Positions 1 to 9,425 of a DNA stretch of 64,000 nt are shown here, in pieces (positions within the stretch are counted from its first letter, which is position 1; each line of letters begins with the position of its first letter). The stretch lies in contig CAZLGG010000003.1 of NCBI GenBank assembly GCA_964559135.1, forward strand, positions 1-64,000, written 5' to 3'. The notes below the pieces were generated by a model, which saw only the letters and a list, made by a program, of their open reading frames with translations, was not told where the DNA came from and made no database searches. Made by a program: the position numbers and the translations under genes. This stretch comes from DRQF01 sp964559135. Its GTDB lineage: Bacteria > Planctomycetota > GCA-002687715 > DRQF01.

Positions 1-1698
1 CGGCCCGTGTTGCTGGATGCCTTGAAGGGTGAATTGGATGGCCAGGGCAGGGGGCGGGAGGCCCGTGCCGGTGAAAGGACCGGGGGAGGCGGACACCAAC
101 GCCGTCGAGTCGGAGAAAAACGTGTTTGCGATAGTGAAGAGAATCGGCGAGAGCGGAGCGAGGCTGGCGGGTTTGAAGCAGATGGAGCCCAGGGACGTAG
201 AGAAAGCGTCCGTGGTCGTCGGAACGCCCACGGTACCCCAAAGAGCGAACGGAGCCGAATTGTAGGTGTAGGGGGAAACTGCAAGTGCGATCGATAGGGG
301 GGTGCCCTTCGAAGCATGGACAGTGTGGAGGATGCCGCCGTGGTTGCCGTTGACCTCGAGGGAGGAGAGTGGAGCGCCGGTCGCGTCCGTGAGCTGAGTG
401 TCAGAGCAGGGGAGGGTGAGGGCGGGTCCGAGAGAGAAGACGATCGCCTGGCCACCGTTGAAGATCCCTCCGGGATCAACGTGCGGAGCGCCGACGAGGA
501 GCTCGGGGATGCCGTCTCCTGTGAGATCCGCGATGCCGGTAACAGTGCCCCCTTCAGTGGTGGGTGCGGGCGAACCGGTGACGGTCGTGACGTCGTAGAG
601 GAGAGAGAGGTCGGCACCGGAGAAGACTCTGACGGCTCCCGTCAAGACGTTCGAGGAGAGGGCGATGTCGTCCACTCCATCGCCATTGACGTCAGAAAGA
701 CGTGAGATCTCGAGCCTCGGGACGTTCGAGTAGCTCGCGCTGGAGTCGATGGAATTGATGAGGGAACCCGTTGTCACGTCGTAGACAGCGAGACGGACGC
801 CAAAGGTTCCTCTTGCCGCGACCGCGATGTCATCCACGCCGTCGCCGGACATGTCTGAAACCCGTATGACGGGCTGGGGGCCGTAGGTGAGGAGTCCGTT
901 GACGACAGGAGAAGTCCAGAGCAAGGCCCCCGGCGACGCAATGGCTGCGAGCGGCTGGTAGTTGAAGATGCCGTAGGTCATTGCCCGGGTGGAGACGATG
1001 AAATCTTGGAAGCCGTCGCCGTTGAGGTCGGAAACCGATATGAGGTCCACAACGGGACGCGGTGACGGAATGGTGGCAAGGACACTGGCGTCCGCGCCGG
1101 AGCGCAGGACGATGTTCGACTGGGCGCCGCACCGGAGACTATGAGCAAAATCCTCGGCGCCGTCACCATTGCGGTCGCCGATCCGCCGGACCGCTATTTC
1201 GGTGTCGGTTCCAAACAGGCCGTAGAGGGAGTCGAGGAGCTGCCCCGAGTACCCCTGGTAGATGCGCACGGCGCCCGCAGCCGCAGTCGTCCAGTTGCTG
1301 AGACCGCCGGAGACGGCGCCCTCGAGAATGTCGGGCCCCCCATCTCCGTCCACGTCGCCGATGGGGCGCAGGACCGACCCGAAGATGGTGAGTCCCATGG
1401 TCGTGGTCCCGGCGTTGGGAAGCGAGGTGATGGTGTTGCCTGTCGCCCCAGAAAAGATGTCGAAGCCGTTGGACGTTGCAGGCAGGAGAGGGCCACGCGT
1501 GGACACGGCATAGTCGTTCGTCCCGTCGCCATCAACGTCGCCCAACGCGGCGACGGCCCAACCCATTTGCACGCCAGGTCCCATTCCGCTCATGGCTCGA
1601 AGTAGAACGGCCTGCTGAGCCCGTGCCGCTTGGACGAGGCCCAAGGCGATTGCGACCACGATGAGGAGCTCGGACTTGCGGGGGAAGGGTGTGCTCAT
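1..1698 (-). CDS. Secreted FG-GAP/VCBS repeat protein, C-terminus cut by window edge
   Basis: The reading frame runs without a stop from an ATG at 1698 to base 1, giving at least 566 residues; the stop lies outside the window. The N-terminus has a basic start, a hydrophobic stretch and an ARAQQ cleavage-like site, so it is probably exported. The body has repeated Ca-binding FG-GAP motifs such as GDVDGDGTND, GDVDGDGGPD, GDRNGDGAED, SDLNGDGFQD and SDVNGDGVDD, each followed by a strand rich in AV and S. Such repeats form an integrin-like beta propeller. After the propeller comes a beta-rich tail of about 150 residues. No catalytic motif is seen. A second FG-GAP protein lies at 4355-5995. The function is unknown; surface binding or structure is an inference. 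Confidence 0.8.
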   Translation of the reverse strand, partial: MSTPFPRKSELLIVVAIALGLVQAARAQQAVLLRAMSGMGPGVQMGWAVAALGDVDGDGTNDYAVSTRGPLLPATSNGFDIFSGATGNTITSLPNAGTTTMGLTIFGSVLRPIGDVDGDGGPDILEGAVSGGLSNWTTAAAGAVRIYQGYSGQLLDSLYGLFGTDTEIAVRRIGDRNGDGAEDFAHSLRCGAQSNIVLRSGADASVLATIPSPRPVVDLISVSDLNGDGFQDFIVSTRAMTYGIFNYQPLAAIASPGALLWTSPVVNGLLTYGPQPVIRVSDMSGDGVDDIAVAARGTFGVRLAVYDVTTGSLINSIDSSASYSNVPRLEISRLSDVNGDGVDDIALSSNVLTGAVRVFSGADLSLLYDVTTVTGSPAPTTEGGTVTGIADLTGDGIPELLVGAPHVDPGGIFNGGQAIVFSLGPALTLPCSDTQLTDATGAPLSSLEVNGNHGGILHTVHASKGTPLSIALAVSPYTYNSAPFALWGTVGVPTTTDAFSTSLGSICFKPASLAPLSPILFTIANTFFSDSTALVSASPGPFTGTGLPPPALAIQFTLQGIQQHGP

Positions 1699-1940
1699 TG
1701 GGAGTTCTCGCGCGGGACGTGTCACGAACACTCTCCCGTGAGCAATTCGCGTTCCGGTTCGCGACGAGCGGTTCAGAGTGCCGCGAACACTTGCAACTGT
1801 CGGGTAGACTTGCGGATAAGAGAACCGAAGGAGCAGGGGATCGGGGGGTGATTCTGCTACGAAACGGCGACAGGTTACCGCCGTGTGCCGTCGGGCTCCA
1901 CCGTCGCGGGATCAGGCCATCGGAGAAATGGGAATCGCGT

Positions 1941-2918
1941 TCAGGCCAGGGACTTCGAGGCCATCACCTCGCGGCGAGCCCGTTCGATGGCTTCCTTCGG
2001 GACCCGTTTCAGGTCCCAGGTGAGGCCGATCTTGCTGAGGGTGGCAAGCCACCACTTGGTGGGGTCGAAGTGAAACCAGCGGACCCCGTTGCGGTAGTCG
2101 AACTGGAAGCGGTGATGGAAATTGTGGTAACCCTCGCCGAGCGTGACGAGGGCGGTGATGAAGCTGTCACGGGCCGAACTCTTCAAGGAGTAGGGGCGCT
2201 TCCCGATCAGGTGGGCCACCGAGTTCACCGAGAAGGTGGAGTGCCATTGGATGACCAGACGCAAGAAGCCCGCGACGAGTAAGGCCCCCAAGGCGTCACC
2301 CCAAAGGGAGCCGAGGGCGAAGGGAAGCACGGCGCCCATGGTCGCTGCCAACGGAACGTAATACCGGTGCTGGAATTGCACCAGCGGGTCCGCGGAGAGG
2401 TCCTTCACTCCGGAGTAGTCCGTCCCGCGTCCGTCGCGAAACAGGACCCAGCCGATGTGCGCCCACCAAAAGCCCTTGCTGATGTTGTAGGGGTCTTCGT
2501 CCTGATCGGTCTTGGAATGATGCACGCGGTGGTCGGCCGACCACTTGAGCGCCGAATTCTGGAGCGACGCGGCACCGAAGAGGAGATAGAAGAGGCGCAG
2601 GAGTTTTCCGGTCTTGTACGCCTTGTGAGAAAAGTGGCGGTGGTATCCCGCGGTGATGGAGAGACTGCAACACGCCGCCCAAAGAGTTCCGAGCCCCATG
2701 GTCCACCAGGAGAATCGAACGAAGATGAGGTAGATGACGGCGGCGAGGGCGAGAACATGTGCGACCGTGATGAAGGAACTATTGATCCAATCGATGCGGC
2801 GGCGGTTTGAAGTGCGATTCACGGGAACCTTCCAGACGAACGAGACATTTCCAGACTTGGGGGGCGTGGGGATCATAGCTTCGAGGGGGGGGAAGTCAAT
2901 CGTGCCGTTGTCGCACAC
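1941..2918 (-). CDS. Acyl-CoA / acyl-lipid delta-9-type fatty acid desaturase
   Basis: This is a 325-residue membrane protein with the three histidine boxes of the stearoyl-CoA desaturase family: HRHFSH, HRVHH and HNFHH. These boxes bind the di-iron centre that inserts a cis double bond into a saturated acyl chain. Hydrophobic pairs flank the first box (around residues 50-100) and lie between boxes two and three, as in the family. The length is typical of bacterial forms without a fused cytochrome b5. The chosen ATG gives a polar N-terminus of about 45 residues, and an internal Met at residue 14 could also serve. The gene reads toward the FG-GAP gene with a 242-base gap. It needs O2, which is notable beside the putative nitric oxide dismutase further along. 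Confidence 0.9.
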   Translation of the reverse strand: MCDNGTIDFPPLEAMIPTPPKSGNVSFVWKVPVNRTSNRRRIDWINSSFITVAHVLALAAVIYLIFVRFSWWTMGLGTLWAACCSLSITAGYHRHFSHKAYKTGKLLRLFYLLFGAASLQNSALKWSADHRVHHSKTDQDEDPYNISKGFWWAHIGWVLFRDGRGTDYSGVKDLSADPLVQFQHRYYVPLAATMGAVLPFALGSLWGDALGALLVAGFLRLVIQWHSTFSVNSVAHLIGKRPYSLKSSARDSFITALVTLGEGYHNFHHRFQFDYRNGVRWFHFDPTKWWLATLSKIGLTWDLKRVPKEAIERARREVMASKSLA

Positions 2919-3032
2919 GGGGAAACCGTGACCCGGTGCGGAGTTGTGAATCCTTGTGGACGCGTCGTGCGTCGGGGAATAGGCTCAGAGCCTACCGTTC
3001 GAGCATCAGGAACGAAAAGAGGCGACGTCACA

Positions 3033-4349
3033 ATGTTGAAATTCATCATGCGGATGACTCTGGGTCTTTTCCTTATCGCCCATCTGGGTGCCCAAACTCA
3101 GGGAGAAATCATTCAGGAGGCGTCGGTGCGCGCCACGCTCACCCACTTGGCCTCGGACGCCCTGATGGGGCGCGACACCCCCAGCCCGGGCCTGAACGCG
3201 GCTGCGGCCTGGATCGAGAACCAGTTCAGGGAGGCGGGTCTGAAATCCCTCCCCGGGCTTCATGGATACAGGCATCACTACAAGAAACCGGGATGGGTCG
3301 TGAAGGGGGACGACCTCCAACTCACCGTTCGGGCCGGGAAGAAGTCCGTCACGCTGAAACCAGGCCAGGACGTGCGGGTCTATTCGAACACCAGGGCGGT
3401 GGATGTGAAGGACGCCCCTCTCGCTCGCAAGCGGCGCCGCCGGGGAAAACCTCGACCCGCGGCGCGGATCATCGAGGTCACGACGGATTCCCCCCTGTGG
3501 AAGACGGCCGAGGGCGAGCGCAGGGTCTTGAAGTCGCGATGGGGGGGCGGCGGAACCGTGCTCCTGGTCCGCCGGGGTCTTCTCCCCGCGGGAGATCTCG
3601 TGGGGGACTTGCATCTCCCGGCTCCGTCTTCCGTCGAGTTGGACCTCACGAACGTCGTCGGCTGGCTTCCGGGGCGAACGCAAAAAGACAAGTACGTGAT
3701 GCTTTCGGCTCACTACGATCACATCGGACTGAAGGCTGGTTCCGGAGACGATGTCATTGCGAACGGTGCGGACGACGACGCCTCCGGGACGACGGCCGTG
3801 GTCGAGCTGGCGAAGAGTCTAGGGGGTCGGAAGAGAGCGCCCGCGCGCAGCCTGCTCTTCGTTTGCTTTTCGGGGGAGGAGAAAGGGCTTCTCGGGTCGG
3901 TCGCGTTCGCGAAAACGCCGCCCGTGCCCCTCGACGACATCATCGCCGACATCAACATCGAAATGATCGGTCGTCCCCAAGAGGGGAAACGGATGGCCGC
4001 ATGGCTGACCGGCGAGGACTTCTCCGACTTCAAGGACTTCGCGGCGCGGGCCTTCAAGCGCACGGGTGTGGACCTCATCTCGTTCGGCATGGCCCGTCAG
4101 TTGTTCGGTCAGAGCGACAATTGGCCGTTGGCCGTGAAGGGCATCGTCGCCCATTCCGTCAGCGCCGGTTCGCTCCACAAGGACTACCACCAGGTCACCG
4201 ACGAAGTGGAAAAGATCGACATCGAACACATGACCCGCATCATTGGGGGCCTCCGTGAGCTGGCCCTGGAGCTGGCGAACGCGGAGAACGCGCCCCGGTA
4301 CAACGAGAAGGGAAAAGCGGTGTTGGACCGGCGAACCCGACGGCGGTGA
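3033..4349 (+). CDS. Exported M28-family zinc aminopeptidase
   Basis: The protein has 438 residues. The start at 3033 was chosen because a signal peptide (MLKFIMRM, then a hydrophobic run ending in HLGAQ) follows it; an in-frame start at 2928 would bury this signal. The M28 zinc ligands are visible in order: His and the following Asp in SAHYDHIG, Asp in NGADDDASG, the catalytic Glu pair in SGEEKGLLGS, and His in the HSVSAGSLHKDYH segment. The fifth ligand position, usually Asp in NLDMIG, is Glu here (NIEMIGR). The region of residues 90-220 between the signal and the catalytic core is probably a PA-type insert. The family trims N-terminal residues from peptides in the cell envelope. Confidence 0.85.
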   Translation: MLKFIMRMTLGLFLIAHLGAQTQGEIIQEASVRATLTHLASDALMGRDTPSPGLNAAAAWIENQFREAGLKSLPGLHGYRHHYKKPGWVVKGDDLQLTVRAGKKSVTLKPGQDVRVYSNTRAVDVKDAPLARKRRRRGKPRPAARIIEVTTDSPLWKTAEGERRVLKSRWGGGGTVLLVRRGLLPAGDLVGDLHLPAPSSVELDLTNVVGWLPGRTQKDKYVMLSAHYDHIGLKAGSGDDVIANGADDDASGTTAVVELAKSLGGRKRAPARSLLFVCFSGEEKGLLGSVAFAKTPPVPLDDIIADINIEMIGRPQEGKRMAAWLTGEDFSDFKDFAARAFKRTGVDLISFGMARQLFGQSDNWPLAVKGIVAHSVSAGSLHKDYHQVTDEVEKIDIEHMTRIIGGLRELALELANAENAPRYNEKGKAVLDRRTRRR

Positions 4350-4354
4350 CCGTC

Positions 4355-5995
4355 TTATCGGGTGAAGCGAAGCTCCAAGCCCTGGGATGTGGCGTAGCCG
4401 ACGGGCAGGGATGGGTCGTAGAGAAATCCCTGGAGGAACGAACTGGCCCCGGCGATCGCCGGCTGCTGAAGGAGAGATGGCCACGTGAGCTGCCCCGTGG
4501 CGTCGGTGACGCCCATGACGGGAAACCAAAGCCCTGGAAAGGTGTCCACGAGGATGGTCTGTCCCGAGACGAGGAGTTGAGCCGGAGCCGTGCTCACGAT
4601 CAATCCTCCGGCGGTGAAGGGAACAGGGCCCTCGAGAACGAGCGTTCCGGAGGCGGGGAATGGAGAGGCGCCGGGAACCCAGGTCAGGTCGAGAGTTTGT
4701 CCGAGGGCGGAGGCGGGCCCGTACTTGCGGCGTCCCGCGACACTGAGTTCGAAAAACGCCTGCGTGCCGCGGGCGAGGCATTCCGAAAACCCGTCTCCTT
4801 GCGCGTCTCCGGGGAGAGACACCGGGCTTCGCAGGGGCGCGCCGACGTCGTCAGCGGTGACGATGAGAAGTGGAGCGAAGTCCGCACCGGAGATGACGTC
4901 GACCGCACCCGGAAAACTCACGCCGGGGCGGGCCGATGCGATCACGAGGTCGGAGATACCATCCCCGTTGAAGTCGGCATCGCCGGCGAGGCCCCGTCCG
5001 TAGGCTTCCCCGGTTTGAGTGCCTGTGAAGGTGAGCAAGGTGTTGCCGGAGGCGCCTGAGAGAACCATCGTCCGCCCTTGCCCCAGCATCGTCCCGCTGA
5101 AACCGGGGACACCGACAGCGATATCGAGGCATCCGTCCTGGTCCCAATCTCCCGCGATGGCCACGGATTGTCCCAAGAAGTCGAGGGGCATCGCCCCCGG
5201 GAGGTTCCACAGCTCCGTCATCGTCTTGCCCGAAATGACCCGAAGGACGCCCTGTCCGAGATTGCCCCCGGGGGCGCCGATGGCGATTTCGGGGAGCCCG
5301 TCCCCATCCAGATCCCCCGGCGCGGCGATCGCGAATCCGAAATCGCGATCCTGTGGTTGTCCGGAGAGGGTGGCGATGAGGCTGAGATCGGATCCGGAAA
5401 ACACCTGGACGTAGCCCAAGGCCGGGCTCTGAAGGACCGTGGTCTGAGGCGCGCTGACCGCGAAATCAGGGACGCCGTCCCCGTTGCAGTCACCCAGACT
5501 GAGGAGGTCCCAGCCGAAGCGGTCTCCTGGATTTTGTCCCTGAAGTTGACCCAGAGGCAGACCCGTGGCGCCGGAATAAACACGAACGTAGCCCGTCCCT
5601 CCGATGCCTATGAGTGGGTCCTGGGGCGCGCCGACGCCGAGATCATCGACTCCGTCGCCGTCCAGGTCACCGAGAGTGGCCACCGAGGCACCGAGCCGAT
5701 CCAGGGGCTGGGCGGCGAGGGCATACCACAGAACCGTCCCCGTGCGTCCCGAGATCACTCGCAGCAGACCGCCTCCGGTCGATTCCGAGTCACCCAAACC
5801 GAGATCGTTCACCCCGTCGCCGTCCAGGTCACCCAGATAGGCCGCCTGATGGGGGTAGGGACCGGAAGGCGCTGGAGCGGCCGCGAAAACCTGGAGAACC
5901 GGAAATTGGGCAGAAACCCCGGGAGCCAGCGCGCCCACCGTCACAACGGCCGAGATGACGAGCCTGAGAATTCTTCGCTGGTATCGACCCGGCAT
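4355..5995 (-). CDS. Secreted FG-GAP repeat protein with C-terminal beta tail
   Basis: This is a complete 546-residue protein. A signal peptide (residues 1 to about 30, ending GVSAQ) is followed by about seven FG-GAP blades with motifs such as GDLDGDGVND, GDLDGDGVDD, GDCNGDGVPD, GDLDGDGLPE, GDWDQDGCLD and ADFNGDGISD. A tail of about 110 residues ends with SQGLELRFTR. The tail has the same layout as the tails of the M23-like protein at 39225 and the two cytochromes at 46758 and 51815, and may be a sorting or surface module. It converges on the M28 gene, with only 5 bases between the stops. Substrate and partner are unknown. Confidence 0.82.
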   Translation of the reverse strand: MPGRYQRRILRLVISAVVTVGALAPGVSAQFPVLQVFAAAPAPSGPYPHQAAYLGDLDGDGVNDLGLGDSESTGGGLLRVISGRTGTVLWYALAAQPLDRLGASVATLGDLDGDGVDDLGVGAPQDPLIGIGGTGYVRVYSGATGLPLGQLQGQNPGDRFGWDLLSLGDCNGDGVPDFAVSAPQTTVLQSPALGYVQVFSGSDLSLIATLSGQPQDRDFGFAIAAPGDLDGDGLPEIAIGAPGGNLGQGVLRVISGKTMTELWNLPGAMPLDFLGQSVAIAGDWDQDGCLDIAVGVPGFSGTMLGQGRTMVLSGASGNTLLTFTGTQTGEAYGRGLAGDADFNGDGISDLVIASARPGVSFPGAVDVISGADFAPLLIVTADDVGAPLRSPVSLPGDAQGDGFSECLARGTQAFFELSVAGRRKYGPASALGQTLDLTWVPGASPFPASGTLVLEGPVPFTAGGLIVSTAPAQLLVSGQTILVDTFPGLWFPVMGVTDATGQLTWPSLLQQPAIAGASSFLQGFLYDPSLPVGYATSQGLELRFTR

Positions 5996-6027
5996 GCTGA
6001 CTCCTCGAGGGGGTGGGGTATCTGCCC

Positions 6028-6033
6028 TATACT
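6028..6033 (+). promoter_or_regulatory. Possible -10 box upstream of hemN
   Basis: TATACT matches the sigma-70 -10 consensus at five of six positions and lies about 90 bases before the preferred hemN start. No convincing -35 box is present at the right spacing, so this is tentative. Confidence 0.3.
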
Positions 6034-6123
6034 ATGTCGTCGGGGTGACCCGGGAGCGATGAGGAAGTTCGGATGAAGAATCACCCTCGGGGCATCCTCC
6101 CAAAGAGTTTGGTAAGACGTAGC

Positions 6124-7509
6124 ATGGCATCCATCAGCGAAGACAACATCGCGCTTCTGGACCGATGGGACATCCCGGGCCCTCGGTACACATCCTACCC
6201 GACGGCCCTTTGTTTTCACGACGGGTTCCGGGAGACGGAGTATCGCGCCGAAGCCGCGAAGCGGCGCGCCGAGGCCGCTGAAGAACCCCTATCCCTCTAT
6301 GTTCACTTGCCGTTCTGCGAAAAGCTCTGCTTTTTTTGTGGTTGCAACAAGTGGATCACGCTGAACCGTGAGAAGATCGATCGCTACGTGGATGATCTTT
6401 TGCTCGAGATCGCCATGGAGCGGGAAATCCACGGCCCCCGGCCGGTGGAGCAGCTCCATTGGGGCGGGGGGACGCCGACGTGGTTGGATGCCGATCAACG
6501 CAAACGGTTGATGGAGGCCCTGAAGGCCGCGTTCCCTTTCCTTCCCGATGGGGACTCGGAGATCTCCATCGAGGCCGACCCACGGAATCTCCAAGAAGGA
6601 ACGGTGGCGGGTCTGCGGGACATCGGCTTCAACCGGTTGAGCCTGGGGGTTCAGGATTTCGATCTCGCCGTTCAAGAAGCGGTCAACCGGGTGCAGCCGG
6701 CGGAACTCTCCTTGCGCGCGATCGCGGAAGCGCGGGCCTGCGGATTCCACGGTGTCAGCGTCGATCTCATCTACGGGCTGCCGAAGCAGACGGAGGATTC
6801 GTTCCGCCGAACCGTGGAGGGGGTCGCGGCCGCCGCGCCCGACCGCATCTCGATCTTCAGCTACTTCCATCGGCCCGAGATGTTCTCTCCGCAGAAATGC
6901 ATCGAGGACGGCGATTTGCCCACGCCCGAGGTCAAACGCACTCTGTTTGCCGCCGCCGTGGATGTCCTCACCTCGAACGGATACACCCCCCTGGGAATGG
7001 ATCACTTCGTCCGAGAGGGAGACGACCTTTTGAAGGCGTCCCTCGCCGGGACCATGCATCGAAATTTTCAGGGGTACTCGACGCGGGCGAACAGAGACCT
7101 CGTGGCCCTCGGCGTCACGGCCATTGGGCGGACCGATGGTGCGTTTTGGCAAAAGTCGAAGGATCTCAACGAGTGGGCCGAAAGCGTTCGGGCCGGCCGA
7201 CTTCCCATCGCGAGAGGTCTACGGCTCACCGATGAAGACAAGCTCCGCAGGGAGATCATCGCGTCGGTCATGTGTCGTTTGGAACTCGTCTTCGACGAAT
7301 TCGCGGATCGCGCGCCGGATTTCACGAAGAGGTTCGAGAAGGAATTGGCTCTTCTGAAGCCGATGGTGGACGACAACCTTCTCGAGATCGACGACAAGGG
7401 ATTGCGCGTGAATCCTCTCGGACGGTTCGTCGTGAAGATCATCGCCGGTGCCTTCGACGAGCACACGCCGCCCGGTCTCGCCAAGATCAGCGGGTGTCCG
7501 GCAACCTGA
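6124..7509 (+). CDS. hemN: Oxygen-independent coproporphyrinogen III dehydrogenase
   Basis: This radical SAM enzyme converts coproporphyrinogen III to protoporphyrinogen IX without O2 in heme synthesis. The N-terminal signature GPRYTSYPTA is specific to true HemN. The cluster motif CEKLCFFCGC gives the CX3CX2C triad plus the extra Cys typical of HemN. Further family segments are HWGGGTPTWL, SIEADPRN and NRLSLGVQDF. The start at 6124 places the signature at the same distance from the N-terminus as in E. coli HemN. An in-frame ATG at 6073 has a better Shine-Dalgarno (GAGGAA) and would add 17 residues, so it remains possible. The 3' end overlaps the convergent EI24-like gene by 23 bases. Heme made by this route could supply the cytochromes and NOR-type oxidase later in the window. 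Confidence 0.95.
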   Translation: MASISEDNIALLDRWDIPGPRYTSYPTALCFHDGFRETEYRAEAAKRRAEAAEEPLSLYVHLPFCEKLCFFCGCNKWITLNREKIDRYVDDLLLEIAMEREIHGPRPVEQLHWGGGTPTWLDADQRKRLMEALKAAFPFLPDGDSEISIEADPRNLQEGTVAGLRDIGFNRLSLGVQDFDLAVQEAVNRVQPAELSLRAIAEARACGFHGVSVDLIYGLPKQTEDSFRRTVEGVAAAAPDRISIFSYFHRPEMFSPQKCIEDGDLPTPEVKRTLFAAAVDVLTSNGYTPLGMDHFVREGDDLLKASLAGTMHRNFQGYSTRANRDLVALGVTAIGRTDGAFWQKSKDLNEWAESVRAGRLPIARGLRLTDEDKLRREIIASVMCRLELVFDEFADRAPDFTKRFEKELALLKPMVDDNLLEIDDKGLRVNPLGRFVVKIIAGAFDEHTPPGLAKISGCPAT

Positions 7510-8227
7510 AGACTTCGACCCACATCAACGTCGCCCCCGCGACACCCGCCGGAACCACGAAGAGGTTGAGGACGGGGACCGTCGACACCAAGGCGGCCAT
7601 CGCGCCGAAACCAAGAGCGAGAAGCCTCCGGCTCTTCAGGCGAGCACGCATCTCCCGAAACAACAGCTCGTTGTTGTCCATGGGGTAGTCGCTGAATTCC
7701 ACGGCAAACATCCAGGCTGTGAAGAGAAACCAGAGAAACGGTGCGGCCGGAATCGTGACGGGGATCACGAAGAGAATCAGGAAAGGGACGGCCCACGCGA
7801 CGTAATAGAGGACCTTTTTGGTCTCTTCCCAGAGGATTCGGGGCGTGCGCAGCAAAAAGCGCCCCCACGAGAGTTCAGGCGGACGGTGTCCAGAGACGAT
7901 GTGCTCCACCGCTTCGGCGAGGGGGCCGTTGAAGGGACTGGCCAGGAGACTCGACAGGACCACGAAGCCGAATCCGAAGAGCAGAAGAAAGGACGCGGCG
8001 AAGAGAATCCAAAGCAGATAGGTGGCCGCGGAGAGCCAGGTCGGAAGCCAGTCTTCGGCCCGATCCACGAGGGGCTCGAGGGAGACGATCCCCGCCCAGA
8101 CGCCCAGCCCATAGACGAGCAGAGTGAGCAGGATCGGCAGAGCGGCCCAGGCTCGAATCCCTTTCTTGCGGATGAGGAGGAGGCCCCTCCAAAAATAAAA
8201 AGCCCCCTTGACAAGGTCGGTCGGCAT
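7487..8227 (-). CDS. EI24/CysZ-like integral membrane protein
   Basis: This 246-residue protein starts with the family-like segment KGAFYFWRGLLLI, followed by an Arg/Lys-rich turn and four to six hydrophobic helices: about residues 28-48, 70-105, 150-180 and 205-235. The layout matches the EI24 domain (PF07264), which includes the sulfate permease CysZ and eukaryotic EI24. No sulfur genes are nearby, so sulfate transport is not supported. Its ATG overlaps the stop of the DUF1501 gene by one base, suggesting translational coupling as the last gene of the leftward operon. The 3' end overlaps hemN tail to tail. Confidence 0.7.
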   Translation of the reverse strand: MPTDLVKGAFYFWRGLLLIRKKGIRAWAALPILLTLLVYGLGVWAGIVSLEPLVDRAEDWLPTWLSAATYLLWILFAASFLLLFGFGFVVLSSLLASPFNGPLAEAVEHIVSGHRPPELSWGRFLLRTPRILWEETKKVLYYVAWAVPFLILFVIPVTIPAAPFLWFLFTAWMFAVEFSDYPMDNNELLFREMRARLKSRRLLALGFGAMAALVSTVPVLNLFVVPAGVAGATLMWVEVFRLPDTR

Positions 8228-9411
8228 CAGCCAAGGATAGACTGAGCGAGCCTCCGTTCCGAGGGGTCCTCGAGGTTTTTCAAGGAAAGGACCTCGGTCA
8301 TGAGGTGGTGTTGAACGGAGCGGTAGTCGATGTCCATCACCAGATCCCCCTCGTCGAGGTGCTCGAGGTCGTAGGGGTGGCCGATGACACCACCCCGGAT
8401 GCGCCCGCCGGCCAGGAACATGGGGCCTGCCTTTCCGTGGTCGGTTCCTCGGGAGGCGTTCTCCTGAGCCCGCCGCCCGAAGTCCGAGAAGACGGCGATG
8501 CAGGTCGAGTCGAAACGGTTCTTCGCGCGCAGGTCCGCCAGGAATCCGGCGATGGAATGGGCGAAGGATCGCAAGAGAACGGGGTGGGCGACATCCTGGG
8601 ATGCGTGGGTGTCGAAACCACCCTGCTCGACGAAGTAGACGGCTGGCTGTTCAGCGGTCGCGATGAGGGAGGCTATGACGGCGAGGCGCCGCGCCAGCGG
8701 AAACGCGGGATACCGGGACGCACGCGTCGCCTTCTTGGCGCGCTCCAGGCGTGCATTCATCGCTCGGGCCTGGGTTTGGGCGGCCTCCAGTCGTCGGAGA
8801 AGATCGCTCTTTGCACCCTCGTTGCGGCGACTCCTCGGACCGCGGGGCGGAGGGGTTCGGAGGATGAGGTCGTCCAAACTGTTCAAGCTCACGACGGGGC
8901 GGGGCGCGCCACGAAACATGAGCGGGCTCGGGCCTTCGCCCACGTGAAAAAGATCGATATGGGTCTCCTTGGACTCCCGGAGAGCCCTTCCGACGAATCC
9001 CTCATTCGGGTGCTCGAGATCGACTCGCCCAGCGTGCCAATTGTCCAGGGAACGAAAATGGGAAAGATTGGGCCGCGGCGAGCCCACCGCGGGAAGGACC
9101 GCCAGATGTCCCTGCTCGAAGTGGCTCATGAGCGGTGAAAGCTCGGGATGGAAACCCAACTCCTCTGTGAGGGAAAGGACCGTCGGTCCGGCGACTCCCA
9201 AGTCCTTGCGAAGGTGCCGGTAGAGAGGGTCCTTGCGGGGGATGACCGTGTTCAAGGCGTCATTGCCTCCCGTGAGCTGGAGGAAGATCAGCTGAGGCGG
9301 GTGGTCCAAGTCCCCCGTCCCCGCGAAGAGGCGCGCGGGGTCGAAGGCGAGGCCGAGGGCGCCGGTTCCGAGGAGTCCGAGGAAGCTCCGGCGATGAATC
9401 TTGGTGGGCAT
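8227..9411 (-). CDS. DUF1501 Tat-exported protein (sulfatase/phosphatase-like fold)
   Basis: The protein has 394 residues. The start at 9411 was chosen because it opens a twin-arginine signal: HRRSFLGLLGTGALGLAF. The frame stays open upstream but reads through non-coding-like sequence there. The core begins with IFLQLTGGNDALNTVIP, the DUF1501 hallmark, and continues with PELSPLM, HFRSLDNWHAG and an FSDFGRRAQENASRGTDHG block near the C-terminus that carries the putative metal residues. DUF1501 is related to the alkaline phosphatase superfamily, but its substrate is unknown. It follows the DUF1800 gene by 14 bases; this pair is common in Planctomycetota and in some proteobacteria. Joint action in the periplasm or in polymer handling is an inference. 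Confidence 0.88.
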   Translation of the reverse strand: MPTKIHRRSFLGLLGTGALGLAFDPARLFAGTGDLDHPPQLIFLQLTGGNDALNTVIPRKDPLYRHLRKDLGVAGPTVLSLTEELGFHPELSPLMSHFEQGHLAVLPAVGSPRPNLSHFRSLDNWHAGRVDLEHPNEGFVGRALRESKETHIDLFHVGEGPSPLMFRGAPRPVVSLNSLDDLILRTPPPRGPRSRRNEGAKSDLLRRLEAAQTQARAMNARLERAKKATRASRYPAFPLARRLAVIASLIATAEQPAVYFVEQGGFDTHASQDVAHPVLLRSFAHSIAGFLADLRAKNRFDSTCIAVFSDFGRRAQENASRGTDHGKAGPMFLAGGRIRGGVIGHPYDLEHLDEGDLVMDIDYRSVQHHLMTEVLSLKNLEDPSERRLAQSILG

Positions 9412-9425
9412 GGGTGCGTCTCCGT

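Noticed and set aside
1..1698. The first FG-GAP gene as a truncated pseudogene
   Set aside because: The frame is intact up to the window edge; the missing end is only outside the window.
1864..1884. Small hairpin (ACGGCG/CGCCGT) downstream of the desaturase gene, possible terminator
   Set aside because: The stem is only six pairs with a nine-base loop, and the T-run in the minus direction is only three bases long.
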